Under the pieces are notes generated by a model. That model was not told the origin of the DNA and did not search any database. It saw nothing but the letters and a program-made list of their open reading frames with translations. Source: Tubulanus polymorphus (Eukaryota; Nemertea; Palaeonemertea; Tubulaniformes; Tubulanidae). From it: a stretch of DNA of 60,000 nucleotides. The stretch lies in the NCBI RefSeq assembly GCF_964204645.1, contig NC_134025.1, forward strand, positions 12,779,001-12,839,000, read 5' to 3'. A program made the translations under genes and the position numbers. Below are positions 40,095 through 51,312 of this stretch, piece by piece (the stretch's first letter is position 1; each line of letters starts with the position of its first letter).

Positions 40095-40616
40095 TCTTTC
40101 TTTATATAGGTTTCTCTGGAAGACTTCATACTAAAAAATATATATATAAGTCAAATTTTTTTCAAATCAATATCTAAAGATTATTATCAGAATGTGACTG
40201 CCTTGTCAGTAAATTTTGACAGCTGAGCTACCACTAGCGCCATCTATCGAACATAAATTGAAGCTTTGCCTTTTAGCCAGCTAATAGAGGCAATATCATG
40301 CATTTTGGCTTTGCTAATTTTGTGACTAAAAAAAAACCCTCATCAACTTTTGATATTTGAGGTGACGGTAAACTGATACATAAATTCCATAGGCCTAATT
40401 TAGTCACACGGCTCAAAATCACCTGTGCCCGTGTGGCGGCAATGAATTGAAAATGATTGTTTGTTTGACGGGAATAACAAAATTTCTTATTGTTTCTTCT
40501 TTATATTTTCTGCATCCTTTATGTTCTAAAATCCATACGAATCCTTTTTGGAAGTTCGAATCTCAAGTTGGATACTTTGTTCTCAAAAGAAATGTGAAAT
40601 AAAATGCTTATAATAG

Positions 40617-41112
40617 GATAATTCACAGGGATTTGTTACAATTGATAGTGAATGAATAAAACCAATATCAATGCAGCGGCGTAGCTACCGGTGCAGTTGG
40701 TCCGACATATGACGCGTGACGGACCAATAATTACCAAGGTTTGATTCGTTCAAATTTGCATTAAAACATTTGGAGGGGGGTTAGGTTGTTAGGATTTGAT
40801 TTTTCTCGAAGTTATGGAAGAAATTATTTTCGCATTGCCTGATTGCGGCATTTCATCATTTATCGCAACTAACTGATCTCATTATATGTATCTATGATTT
40901 GGATATTGTCGGAGCCATCCTTTTCATTGACACCAGACACAGATCGGACCGCGCGTGGCAGCAGTCTTGAGTCTTATTTTGTCATTAGTCAATCAGATGC
41001 CCCAAGAACCCCTTGAAATTTTCTTGGGGGAGGACCCCCAAACCGCCCCTAAGTCATTGATACTGGTTTAATTCAATAACTATCACAATTGTGACAAGTC
41101 CCTGTGGATAAT
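40617..41112. repeat. Inverted repeat pair of about 55 bp
   Basis: The stretch 40617-40676 (GGATAATTCACAGGGATTTG...) is the reverse complement, with scattered differences, of 41060-41112. The 380 bases between are unrelated and GC-mixed. This looks like a degenerate foldback or MITE; I could not define target duplications. The rest of 40095-41536 shows no gene. Confidence 0.55.
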
Positions 41113-41536
41113 TGTAGAGAAAAACAAACATAACATGGACTCACCTGAGCAGATGATTGCTGTGGTTCATTCACTACTGTTTGGGTTTGAATTCAATTCA
41201 ATCAAATTATTTTTATTGACAGCTTTAAGGTTACACAAAATAAATCAATCGCCGATGAAATTTGCGTATACAATTTAAACATTGAATCATATTTAACGCA
41301 ATTAAAATAGGACAATATAACCTCGTTCAGATAATAAACAAAATTTCAATTTTGGGAAAAATATAGCAAATTCAAATTAAATCAAACTTTATTTCATTAT
41401 AAAATGGAATAAATATTTGATCTTAAAAAATCTTATTGATTTCTATATACCTGATAAATGATACACAAACTTCCTGGTTTGGGTATAATGTGAGATGGGG
41501 AAGTTCGTTGGATAAATCGAAAAGACCTGTCCCCAT

Positions 41537-42490
41537 GTATTAAAGATCCCTCTTCATAGAATAACCTCCACAAATTGCAATGAAAAATGCCAAACCATTA
41601 GGAAGCTACAGGACTCAGAATTTGGACCAAAATTGACATTTTTGGCACAAAAAGGTCACAGGACAGCCATCTTGAGTCCGATCGACCCAATTTTCTTCAT
41701 GCTGATGGGCCCTTGGGGGATACAAATGTATAACAAGAGCCCCAAGGGGCACAATGGCCAGCCTGTCAGATTTGCTTTTTATAAATGATGTAATCTGTTG
41801 GTTATATTTATCAATATACACTCCCTGCTCAATATAATTTACATAGTAAAATCGTGTGTTAACACAGACAGCAGGAACGAATGTAATATAGAAATACGAA
41901 GTTATTGTATTGTTCAACGCCCCCTGGTGGCCATATACAAAAACCAATGAGCTTGAAACTCACCAAGATCATAGACCATGTCATGAGCTACAACTTTCCA
42001 ATTGATTGTGGTAGCAAAATATGCATATGTACGAATGTAATATAGAAATACTAAGTTATTGTATTGTTCAACGCCCCCTGGTGGCCATAAACAAAAACCA
42101 ATGAGCTTGAAACTCACCTCGATCATAGAACGTCATGAGCTACAACTTTTCATTTGATTATAGTAGCAAAATATGCTTAAGTATCAATTATGATGTGGAA
42201 AAACTTTTTTCCACCTACGAATGAGTACTGATGACTCAAAGATGGCCGCCAATTGCGTCATAATTGCCCGATCAAAAATACCTACTCCGGTATAAAAGAT
42301 CCCTTTCCAAAGAATACCCATCACAAATTGCATTGAAAAATAGCAAACCATTAGGAAGCTACAGGACACAGAATTCAGGCCAAAATTGACATTTTTGGGA
42401 ACAAAAAAGGTCACAGGACGGCCATCTTGAGTCCGATCGACCCAATTTTTCTCATGCTGATGGGCCCTTGGGGGATACAAATATATACGA
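41537..42490. repeat. Direct repeat pair with internal 154-bp tandem
   Basis: The segment near 41537-41735 recurs at about 42293-42490, sharing AGGAAGCTACAGGAC and CTTGGGGGATACAAAT. Between them, 41877-42030 and 42031-42180 are a tandem pair starting ACGAATGTAATATAGAAATA. These units are host-type dispersed repeats; no coding sequence was recognised. Confidence 0.75.
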
Positions 42491-42719
42491 ATGATCAAGG
42501 TTATTGATAAAAGTATCTTCAAAATTTCCCTCGAAAACTTCAAAAATGTGTAAAAAGTGCTGATTTTGGCGAACAACAATGGCTGCCAGCCGGCCATCTT
42601 GAATCTGACGGGGCCAGTTTTTGGGCTGAAGATGTGTCTAGGGTAGATACATGTAAAAACCAAATATCAAGACATTACCTTGAAGCGTCTTCAAAACTTC
42701 CCAAAATAACTGGATTCCG

Positions 42720-42752
42720 TCTACGGACGGACGGACGGACGACGGACGAAAA
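42720..42752. repeat. ACGG microsatellite
   Basis: Consecutive ACGG units lie beside CGCAATAGCCCGCTGGGAC, a combination common at the ends of dispersed repeats in marine invertebrate genomes. It marks the end of the repeat unit above. Confidence 0.6.
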
Positions 42753-42779
42753 GTCAACGCAATAGCCCGCTGGGACTAA

Positions 42780-44016
42780 AGTCCCAAGTAGGCTAAAAAT
42801 AGCCACGATATGAAAATTCTAATCTAGAGTATACAGATCGTGCACACCGAGCTCGAATAACCTATTTTCCGGTATACGCTTATCCTCTGCAACATGTCTC
42901 TTACATGCCCGTAAGGCCCACAGCATATAATCGGGTTGGCCACCCCGAATTATACCTGGATCTACCCTACATTCGACCGGTCTTTAGAAAAACCTCGTAA
43001 CCCTCACTTCATACTTATGGCAGTCCAAAATTCTACCATAGATTCTCCCTCCTCATGGGCTTTAGGCTCAAAGTCCCTACTAAATAGTCATCTGCTATTC
43101 GTCTCCACCGTGGCATTTTACCACCGATAAATATAAATCTACCTTACAACGGCCTGATACGAAAAGAATTGTTCCTCAGTCCTTGTTAAGAATCTGACAA
43201 TCACCAATAGACTAGTCTGTAGCTGCATATGAAATACTGTATGAAATTATTATCAACGATTTTTAATACTCTAATAATTAGAGTACACAATATTTATATA
43301 TTTACAAATCTACATTATTCCTAATAAAATATCGCTCTATTCAAAATCTAATTCGTTTCTTTATATAAAGTAGCGTAGTGTTAAACCGTCTTAATATCCT
43401 GTATTTAAAAATAAAGACAAACGTACGACTGAGGTACGACGATACGTCTTTTACTAACACGTATAACTAAGGGACTAAGATCTTAATAAATATATCAGCA
43501 GAGCAAGCTGTCGATCACGATTATCGTAAAAACGATGAAAGGAGACGGCTATATCTAACTGAATAAATATTATCGTCGAATTGATCACAGCGAACCAACT
43601 ACGTGAATGGTCGGTCAGCCCGACCAAAGACCGGTTAATATCGTTAAATAATGATAAACGGTTGACCCCAGCATCCCAGCATGACAACGGGCAGCTCAGC
43701 CTAGCGACCCACCCCGTTAGCCCAACAACAACCATGACAACAAACCAACATCAGCTGATAGCGCCGCCACTCGCGTGCCACGGACATTACCAGCATGGCC
43801 GAAATCTACGGATATTTAGCCAGTTGAAAATACGAATTTAAGTAAGTGATCCCACCTCCCATCTATACAACATATCAATACACAATATCTTTATACAGTA
43901 AACATCTTAAATTAAACAACAGCAAATAGATTTACATATTGCCTAGCCCGCCCCCTCTAAATATTCAATTCAATACAATACAATACATTTTAATAATAAC
44001 AACAATTGTACAAACG
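42780..44016. other. Unassigned DNA, no gene recognised
   Basis: The stretch has short frames on both strands (for example 42936-43130 and 43475-43841) without recognisable domains. Composition is host-like. Nothing further is supported. Confidence 0.4.
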
Positions 44017-46063
44017 CAGGGTTCCTGCACATAAAAATCAACCAAATTCCATGACTTTCCATGACCTTTTTAGTCAATTTTCCATGACTTTCCCTGACAA
44101 ACAACCATAAAAATCCATGACTTTCCAGAAAATCAAGGAATTTCAACCCCAAAATTCCATGAATTTCCAGAAACTGGGAATTTAGATCGTTTTACGACTT
44201 GAAATGTAAATTTACACTTACCAGACAAAATATTTACAACTATGTACAACACTACTAACAGTTCTTAAGCTAGTTCATCTGATTTTAGTTGCTGTTCCAG
44301 CTGCTCAATCTTTTTTTGAGCTTCTGTTATTTCAGCATCCTTTTCTTTTGCTGATTTTCTGAGTGCATTTGACTCTAGTAACAGTTTTTTTATTTCTCTA
44401 CTGGTTTCAGCCTTTTCGCAGAGTTCATCAGCAGATTTTATCAGAGTAGCTTTACTTGATTCAAGATGACGTTTCTTCTGCTTTACAACTGATATCTCAT
44501 CTGTAACCAATTTCCGCTTCTCAGCAGAACTAGAAGTTTGGCTAGACTTCTTTAGGTCATCCAGGTACTTGCGGTATTTTGTCCGTGCATTAGAAACATG
44601 TGAGAGGCATGCGACAGATATTTCAAACTTTTCTAATCCACCTATTTCACGTAGATGGTCCACAATTGACCGCTGAGCTACAAGTGTATTTTCTTTCATA
44701 TATGTAGTGAGGATTTCTTTGTTGAAAGAAAATCCCCTTTCAACTTGGCTTTGGCCATGAGATAGTATCAGTATCATTTTCACTATAGTGACCAGGGAGC
44801 TGTAGTTTTTCTGCTCAAAACGAGAAATTAAGAACTTGTCCAGACTTTCACTCTTAAGTGGATCGTACTTGGAGAATAGATCTCTTTCAGTGGAAACATG
44901 TAATGCACTAACATTATCAATGAACTCGTTATATTCGACCTTTGCCCTGTCACATGCATCTTCGCTTGCACGTTTGCATTCAATGATAACTTCTAAGACT
45001 AATTTGAAATTCATTTTGCAAGTTTCTGGCTTCTTAAGCATTGTTACTGGATTGAGCGAGCTGAAATGTCTTGCAAAGGAAAATGTTAGTGGTGTTTTAT
45101 TTTTGAGATGCTTCACCAGACTAACCAGAGTGGCGCGGCACTTCATTCTATAGTCCATAACATCACGTTCACTAACTTTCTTTTCACTTAGGGCTTTCCT
45201 CTCAATCCCAGATGCTCTGAATCCAATGTCCACTGATTTATAATCACACAAATTGTCTGTTTTTTTCTACATCCAAGGCTACCAATTTTCTGGCTGTATT
45301 TGCTGATTTCAACAATAATGGTTTGACGAACCTTTTCATCAGTTCTCTGATAAGGGTCTCAAGATAATCACCCAGAAAAGGAACCATCGAGCGGTCTGAT
45401 TGGAACATTTTCAAAAATGGTTCGATCTGCGAAACTACCGCCAAGAAAAATGCTAGCTTAGCACGAATCAATGGATCTGCCACAGCTGCTTTCACAGACA
45501 GATATGAATTGGACTTAGGTTCTGCAGCTGGTGCTAGCGATGTAATGTATTTCTCAATGTTAGGCCATTTCCAGAGCTCTTGTGACGACTATCTTATTTT
45601 CAACCCATCGGTGAGCGCAGAATTTCAAGGGAAACACTTTCGACCCAGAAGCTACTGTGTAATCTGATCTACGTGCAGGGCTATCTTTGAAAACCCAATA
45701 GAGTCCTTTCAACACATCACTGATCTCAAATTTTGAACTATTTTTGACACCGTTGTGGACAGTGTGCAGCCCACAACTGCCTATATCAAACGATAACATT
45801 CCACATTCATTTTTAACATCAGTTTGTATTAATCTGAAGAGTTTTTGATTGACGGTCGGTCCATCCATTGACAGTTGGATGACTTTATTACATCCCAGTT
45901 CATGTAACACTTCAAGAATTGGAGGCTTGAGATCCTCCTCTGCTCTACCGTGACCAAGAAAATACGATGACAAATAGCGGGTGACTATTTGATTTTTTGC
46001 ATGTCCCAAAATCGGACATGAATGTCTAACAGTTTTTGTTTTCATCAAACATGACAACAACAT
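44017..46063 (-). pseudogene. hAT-like transposase relic
   Basis: Three minus-strand frames (45560-46063, 45244-45495, 44265-45251) are parts of one gene. The last contains LSHGQSQVERGFSFNKEI, the hAT C-terminal dimerisation signature, followed by a basic and coiled-coil tail. The first includes a DGPTVNQKLF region that fits the catalytic core. Frame breaks separate the three. A hAT-type terminus (CAGGGTTCCTGCAC) starts at 44017, then CCATGACTTTCC repeats; the opposite end was not found before 46562. Confidence 0.7.
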
Positions 46064-46379
46064 GCGTTGTCTCCTTCAGTTTCGCAGAGAGAATATGTTG
46101 TATGGGGATGTGACTGCACCAGCTCCCATGTTACCAAGCTAAAATGGAATAGTAGCGTGTGGTTGCATGATAATTAGCCAACAGTGACTGGCTCACAGCC
46201 CATGTAAACAGCATAATCAATATAGACCTAAACCGATTAGGCCTAAGCCATGATCGATGGCATTTTTTTTTTAATGAAAATGTTGTTCGTTACCGAAATA
46301 AAAAATATCAACTGACGATGCTGAACAAAACTCTTCAATAAATAGCGGTTTTTATTCTAAATCTAATTGCTTTATTAAT

Positions 46380-46550
46380 TCATACCCAGCTAACAAAAAA
46401 ACGTTCAAAGAACGTTTTCTAAAAGTTTTTCACTAACGTTTTAACGTTAATGTTGAACGTTCGTGCAACGTTTGTAGAACGTTTTTTTGTAAATGTATTT
46501 TAAGGTTCACAGAACGTTTTTGATAACGTTGACTGAACGTTACTTCACAA
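46380..46550. repeat. AACGTT-rich tandem-like repeats
   Basis: Multiple AACGTTC/GAACGTT units, as in AAAACGTTCAAAGAACGTTT, are arranged in short inverted pairs over about 165 bases immediately before Polinton copy C. It resembles a foldback-type MITE but has no clear ends. Confidence 0.6.
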
Positions 46551-46562
46551 CCTCTCTGCAAC

Positions 46563-46831
46563 AGTAATAGGGATAATGGGCTTTCATACCAAAGGTCGAA
46601 AGGTCGAGCTCATAAAAAATGAAAAATATGAAAATAATAACAATTTCTATTTGAATTAGTAGCGAAACTCATATAAAATGAAAAATAATTCTCGCACACT
46701 CGAATTTATTTTTCATTTTATATGAGTTTCACTCCTAATTCAAATAGAAATTATTATTATTTTCATATTTTTCATTTTTTACTCACTAGCCCTTTCAACC
46801 GTTGATATGAAAGCCCATTACCCCTATTACT
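46563..46831. repeat. Terminal palindrome of copy C
   Basis: The left arm starts AGTAATAGGGATAATGGGC, and the right arm ends with its inverse, GCCCATTACCCCTATTACT. Arms of about 126 bases match almost throughout, around a loop of about 17 bases near 46690. The outer ends match those of copy A, but the inner arm sequence is unrelated to A, although each copy remains self-complementary. Confidence 0.85.
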
Positions 46832-46911
46832 CTTAAAATATTCATATAAATGAATAACATTTAAATCATTGAACTTCTAAAATCAATTTTAATAAAAAAT
46901 TTAGTATTAAA

Positions 46912-47024
46912 ATGGAAGCAAATAAGTACTACTGCGCAACATGTAATATCAATATAGATAAATCCCAAAAAGCAAGACACAATAAAACTAAAACACATTT
47001 AGATAATAAATTGAAACTAGAATA
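46912..47024 (+). pseudogene. PolB 5' coding fragment inside the left terminal repeat of copy C
   Basis: From the ATG, about 37 codons are nearly identical to the PolB start in copy A (MEANKYYC..C, first zinc finger), and then switch to another sequence at 47025. Because PolB itself lies at the other end of the element, these codons are part of the terminal inverted repeat. The reading frame continues for another 30 codons into a duplicated piece of the HNH gene. Confidence 0.8.
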
Positions 47025-47136
47025 TTTACAGTTATATTCAGAACAGTTAACAAAGGCAAAGAAATCTATTGAATTATGGAATAATGATCCAAATAATGAA
47101 CAATACGTTGAGTAATTTGATATCAAGGATCCGATG
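47023..47136 (+). repeat. Duplicate of the HNH gene 3' end
   Basis: The 114 bases starting TTACAGTTATATTCAGAACA match 48741-48856 (end of the HNH gene) with few differences. Between the two copies lie about 1,050 bases of unrelated DNA and the HNH gene. The joining of the TIR to an HNH fragment may show how HNH was gained or where an insertion split the region. Confidence 0.78.
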
Positions 47137-48182
47137 TTTATACTAGAACATGATTCTATTTGAACCTATATACATTCTATGTAAAGAGCTATGGAATAAA
47201 TCTATAAATTCACAGCTGTTACAGCCGTTACTATGACGCCGAGACATTATGACTAATAATATTACAAACGTGTAGAGAAAATTCTAGAAAGGTGTGCTGG
47301 AACTCTGAATAGAGATGACACGTCATAATCAGAAACGTGTAGAATATTCTAGAAAAGGCGCGCCGGAACCAGATGACGTGGAATAATCAACGACGTGTCA
47401 TTCTAGAAATCGCCCTGGAAATGAACAGACGTTGTAACATTGTGCTCAGGATATTCTATCTATCGAAACGAAATTAGGAGTTTATAGTTTACAATTATAA
47501 ATCTAAATGTAAGTACTGTTTTTTGTAGTTATTGGGGCTATTAAATATGAAACCTTTAGATATATTTAAGTGTATTTAGTATATCTTTTAGATGGCTAGA
47601 GTTGCCGCTAATATCTTTTAGATTAATAAAACGCCATACGCATCAAGAAGTGATAGAGAAACTCAAGATACTCTTTCTGACTGAGGAATCAACAGCAATG
47701 GATATCAAACCAATGGAAATTAGTACAAGAAACACAAGAATCACCAAAAGATCGAAGAAGAAATATAAGAATTTCAAAAACATTAAGACTCCAATGATTA
47801 AGTTTAACATTTGTTGATGTAGTTAAATATTTACCAGCAATTGAAAAAATGCTTGTAATTATAAATTGTATTTATAGAAATCAAATGATGTATTGGAAGA
47901 AATGACTGAACAACTTGTATAATGTATTGTGTAAATCTGTTTGGTGAATTTTTATGTTCGGTCGTTTCTATTTCTAGAATGAATATATAATTAGGATTAA
48001 CGCATGCGCATTAAGCAAAAGCGCGCACGAATGCGCGGTTTGCTCAGTGGTATTATTTAGATATAAAGGAATCGAAACAACTTATCAAAAGCAGCGAGGA
48101 ATGAAAAAGGATGACGTTGGTCGAAGAAATGGAAGAGGATTCTAAAATATTAACCAATTTAGTAAAAAAATACATATAATAA
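47137..48182. other. Unrelated GC-richer insert near the left end of copy C
   Basis: This segment interrupts the TIR-to-HNH junction. It contains three spaced TTCTAGAA sites (47282-47289, 47347-47354, 47401-47408) within imperfect tandem units of about 55-65 bases. The open frame at 47602-47817 has no recognisable domain. It may be a non-autonomous insertion; no target duplication was found. Confidence 0.5.
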
Positions 48183-48857
48183 ATGGAACCAGAACAACCA
48201 CAAACTATAAATATTACAAATAACACTGGTGTTATAAATATATATTACAAGAAGTGTTCTAAATGTGAATTAGATAAATCATTAACAGAATTTAGTAAGC
48301 GTAAGATTAGCAAAGATGGTTTTCAATAATGCTGTAAAACTTGTTTTAAACTATATACCAAACAATACCGAGAAGATAATAGAGAAGCTTATAATGATTA
48401 TATGACAGAATATATTAGAGAAAGATATCAAACAGATCTTAATTTTAGATTGAAACAATGCTTAAGATCTAGATTAACACAATTATTCAACAAAGAAACA
48501 CATTCAGAAACACTATCTAATTTATTGGGTTGTTCAGATGAATTTCTCAAATCATGGATTATATTTCAATTCGATGATAAAATGAATATACATAATTATG
48601 GGGATTATTACCATATTGATCATACGTTACCAATATCTAAATTTAACATGAACGATGAATACAATAAAAAACTTATTTGGAATTGGAAGAATCTAAGACC
48701 TTTAGAAAAGAAGGAAAACATAATTAAATCTAATAAACTAGATTTACAGTTATATTTAGAACAGTTAACAAAGGCAAAGAAATTTATTGATCAATGGAAC
48801 AATGATCCAAATAATGAACAATACGTTGAGGAATTTGATATCAAGGATCCGAAATGA
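48183..48857 (+). pseudogene. HNH endonuclease with zinc ribbon, copy C (one nonsense codon)
   Basis: From the ATG at 48183 (after ATATAATAAATG) the frame encodes a zinc-ribbon-like start (CSKCELDKSLTEFSKRK ... CCKTC), then a basic helical part, and the HNH core YHIDHTLPISKF with NWKNLRPLEKKENIIKSNK. A TAA at codon 49 (48327-48329) interrupts it. The layout matches free-standing HNH nucleases found in phages and giant viruses. It lies next to the element terminus, is absent from copy B and from the right half of copy A. A homing or terminal-nicking role would be inference. Confidence 0.82.
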
Positions 48858-49136
48858 CTTATCTGGACAGTTATAATTACTGCTCCTAATAGATAAACAA
48901 AAGTAGTGAGATATCAAATAGATTTTAAATAAAAAGTGTTTAAAAAACAATAACTTCAACTAGCTTGTGAATTCTATTATATTTTTAATATTTTCTTTTC
49001 AAAAAAGAATACTTTATATCACAAATAAAAAATACTAAAAAAACAATAACTAATACTAAAATTCTTTACCTTTAACTAACTAGTATCATTTGAAGAATAC
49101 TTATTATATTTTTCTTATTAAATTTCTCTAATATAA

Positions 49137-49745
49137 ATGTCAAAGAAATCTAATAAGAATAGTATTGATATTGAAAAAACATTAGATGATTTAGGTATTA
49201 GTGATAATAAAGATACAGTTGTTTCTAATTCTATTCAAGTTAATAACAATATAGATTATGAATACTATTTATATTGTAAGCATCATCTAGAACTATTGAT
49301 TGCCGGTGGAAAAACTGATGAGTTTTTAAATAGAATCATTACTTTTCAAGAACTAGACTCTATGAAACCAGATAAAGTAATAAAATATTTTAAGATTTAT
49401 GAAGAGGCAAGATTAGCTAGAATAAATGATTCTATTTCAGATGGTATTGTCAAATGTTATTCTAAGTTATGTAACCAGTTAATACCAATTGATGATGAAA
49501 ATAAATTATATAGTGATTTGAAAAATGACTACTTAGTTATGACTGAATTACAAAAATGGGTTGGTTATGCTTCATTTCAATTAGGATCGGTTATGACATT
49601 AATTTCTACTGGTGTCATAAAATTTTCGAATATCAAGCCTATGGAATATAAATCAGGTAAGAACGAAACAGATGACGCTGTACTACAACCAAACAGCGAA
49701 ACAGAAAATGAATCAGAACAAAAATTAACTAAAATAAATGAGTGA
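49137..49745 (+). CDS. 202-aa conserved protein, copy C
   Basis: It is the homologue of the copy-B 201-aa protein; blocks EKTLDDLGIS, YEYYLYCKHHLELLI, KIYEEARLARIND and LKNDYLVMTELQKWVGY are shared. An acidic, glutamate-rich tail (NSETENESEQKLTK) is specific to this copy. It is intact. It is the first gene of a run of four plus-strand genes: 202, 151, integrase, ATPase. No known domain was recognised. Confidence 0.65.
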   Translation: MSKKSNKNSIDIEKTLDDLGISDNKDTVVSNSIQVNNNIDYEYYLYCKHHLELLIAGGKTDEFLNRIITFQELDSMKPDKVIKYFKIYEEARLARINDSISDGIVKCYSKLCNQLIPIDDENKLYSDLKNDYLVMTELQKWVGYASFQLGSVMTLISTGVIKFSNIKPMEYKSGKNETDDAVLQPNSETENESEQKLTKINE

Positions 49746-50193
49746 TAGCGTTAAGAAAAAGGCTAGATCCGAGAAACAAATTAAATGGGCAAGAGAATTA
49801 GGTAAAAGATCTTCAGAATTAAAAAAAGCTAAGAAAAATAAATTAACTGATATAGAGAAACAAATTATATGGGCAAGAGAATTATGTAAAAGATCTTCAG
49901 AATTAAAAAAAGCTAAGAAAAATAAATTAACTGATATAAATGAATCACAGACTTTATCTGATATTGATTCAAATAATAATCCATCTGATAGATTCAGCAC
50001 AGCTGAATCTCATAATTACTTATATATTACAATTGGGTTAATCACAATTATTATATTCTCCGGTGTAATATATAAATCAAAATTCAAATCTGATGATAAC
50101 AATAATGATTCCAATGACAACAAACCTATCATACCAAATAAGTCAAATGATAAAGTCATTGAAAATGAACCAAGATTAATATTAATGGATTAA
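49738..50193 (+). CDS. 151-aa basic membrane protein with tandem unit, copy C
   Basis: It starts inside the last codons of the 202-aa gene (8-base overlap, ATAAATGAG). Residues 10-60 contain two copies of a unit of about 26 residues (EKQIKWARELGKRSSELKKA...), then an asparagine-rich spacer, a membrane helix (YLYITIGLITIIIFSGVIY) and an acidic tail. The basic cytoplasmic-type N-terminus could bind nucleic acid. The duplicated unit is single in the copy-B homologue. The function is unknown. Confidence 0.65.
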   Translation: MSDSVKKKARSEKQIKWARELGKRSSELKKAKKNKLTDIEKQIIWARELCKRSSELKKAKKNKLTDINESQTLSDIDSNNNPSDRFSTAESHNYLYITIGLITIIIFSGVIYKSKFKSDDNNNDSNDNKPIIPNKSNDKVIENEPRLILMD

Positions 50194-50199
50194 AATAAG

Positions 50200-51312
50200 A
50201 TGAAAAAAGAACAATATTTAAGAGAGTTATATTATAACCCAGAAAGTGAAGTATCATATTCTAACGTTTCAGAATTATGGAATAAAATTGAATCTGATAA
50301 TAGTGATGGTGCCGTATGGCACCCACATGGTGGTATAAAGTAAAGTGAATTAAAATCATGGTTACAAAATCAACCAACATATCAAATTCACAAGAAAATG
50401 GATAAAACTTATTTAACAAGAAAAGTTATGGTTTCATATATCGATCAACAATGGCAAGCAGATTTAATTGACATGAAGAACTTAGAGGAATACAACAAAG
50501 GATATTTCTGGATACTGAATGTTATAGACATATTCAGTCGATACGCATGGTCAATTCCAATCAAAAGTAAAACTGGTATAGAAGTGACAAATGCTTTTAA
50601 ATCTATATTCAAAGAAGCTATTCCAGATAAGATACAATTTGATGAAGGTAAGGAATTTTATAACAAACATTTCAAAAAACTATTATCGGATAACGATGTA
50701 GATTATTTTTCAACACACTCAGATAAAAAAGCATCTATTATAGAAAGATTTAATAAAACATTGAAAACTAGAATGTGGAAATATTTTACTGCTAATGAAA
50801 CATATAAATATATCGATGTGTTAGATGATTTAGTGAAAGGTTATAATAATTCTAAACATAGTTCTATAAATATGAAACCTATACAAGCTAGAAAAGAAGA
50901 TAATTCGGAAATAGTTTGGAATAATTTATATGGAGCGTTTGTTACACATGATTTCGGTGAACCTAAATTTAAAAATGGACAACACGTAAGAATATCTAAA
51001 TATAGAAAAACATTTTATAAAGGTTATACCCCTAATTTTACTGAAGAAATATTCAAGATTAAAAAGATAATATTAACTAAACCTTTTGTTTATAAACTAG
51101 AAGATATAAAAGATGAAGAAATATTAGGTTATTTCTATGAACAAGAATTATCACTTGTACCAAATCCAGATGAAATAGAATACAAAATAGAAAAAGTATT
51201 GAAAACAAAAACTCTTAAAGGAAAAAAGTATTCTTTGGTGAAATATAAAGGATACGATGATAAATTTAATGAATGGATTTTATCTAGTAAAATTAAAAGA
51301 ATAAATGAATAA
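50200..51312 (+). pseudogene. Retroviral-like integrase with chromodomain, copy C (one nonsense codon)
   Basis: The frame opens MKKEQYLRELYYNPESEVSY, matching the copy-B start, and is stopped by TAA at codon 48 (50341-50343), nine bases after the 27-bp hairpin insert. The rest is open: rve core with WQADLIDM (D88/D91), FDEGKEF (D148) and IIERFNKTLK (E182, giving D-x33-E), and a chromodomain with YSLVKYKGYDDKFNEW. It overlaps the ATPase start by 8 bases. It is clearly diverged from the copy-B integrase. Confidence 0.88.
50306..50332. repeat. 27-bp GC-rich hairpin insert, instance 2
   Basis: It is identical at 26 of 27 bases to 4444-4470 (inverse strand), with the GGTGCC-GTAT-GGCACC core. It lies in the integrase gene, codons 36-44, where the copy-B gene has a different sequence. 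The host genes of the two instances are unrelated, so it moved or was inserted separately. Confidence 0.78.

Noticed and set aside
42936-43841. Open frames between the direct repeats and the hAT relic
   Set aside because: Overlapping frames on opposite strands with no motif; nothing supports coding.
47602-47817. 71-aa frame in the insert near the left end of copy C
   Set aside because: Basic, low-complexity and without homologue in A or B; chance frame is more likely.
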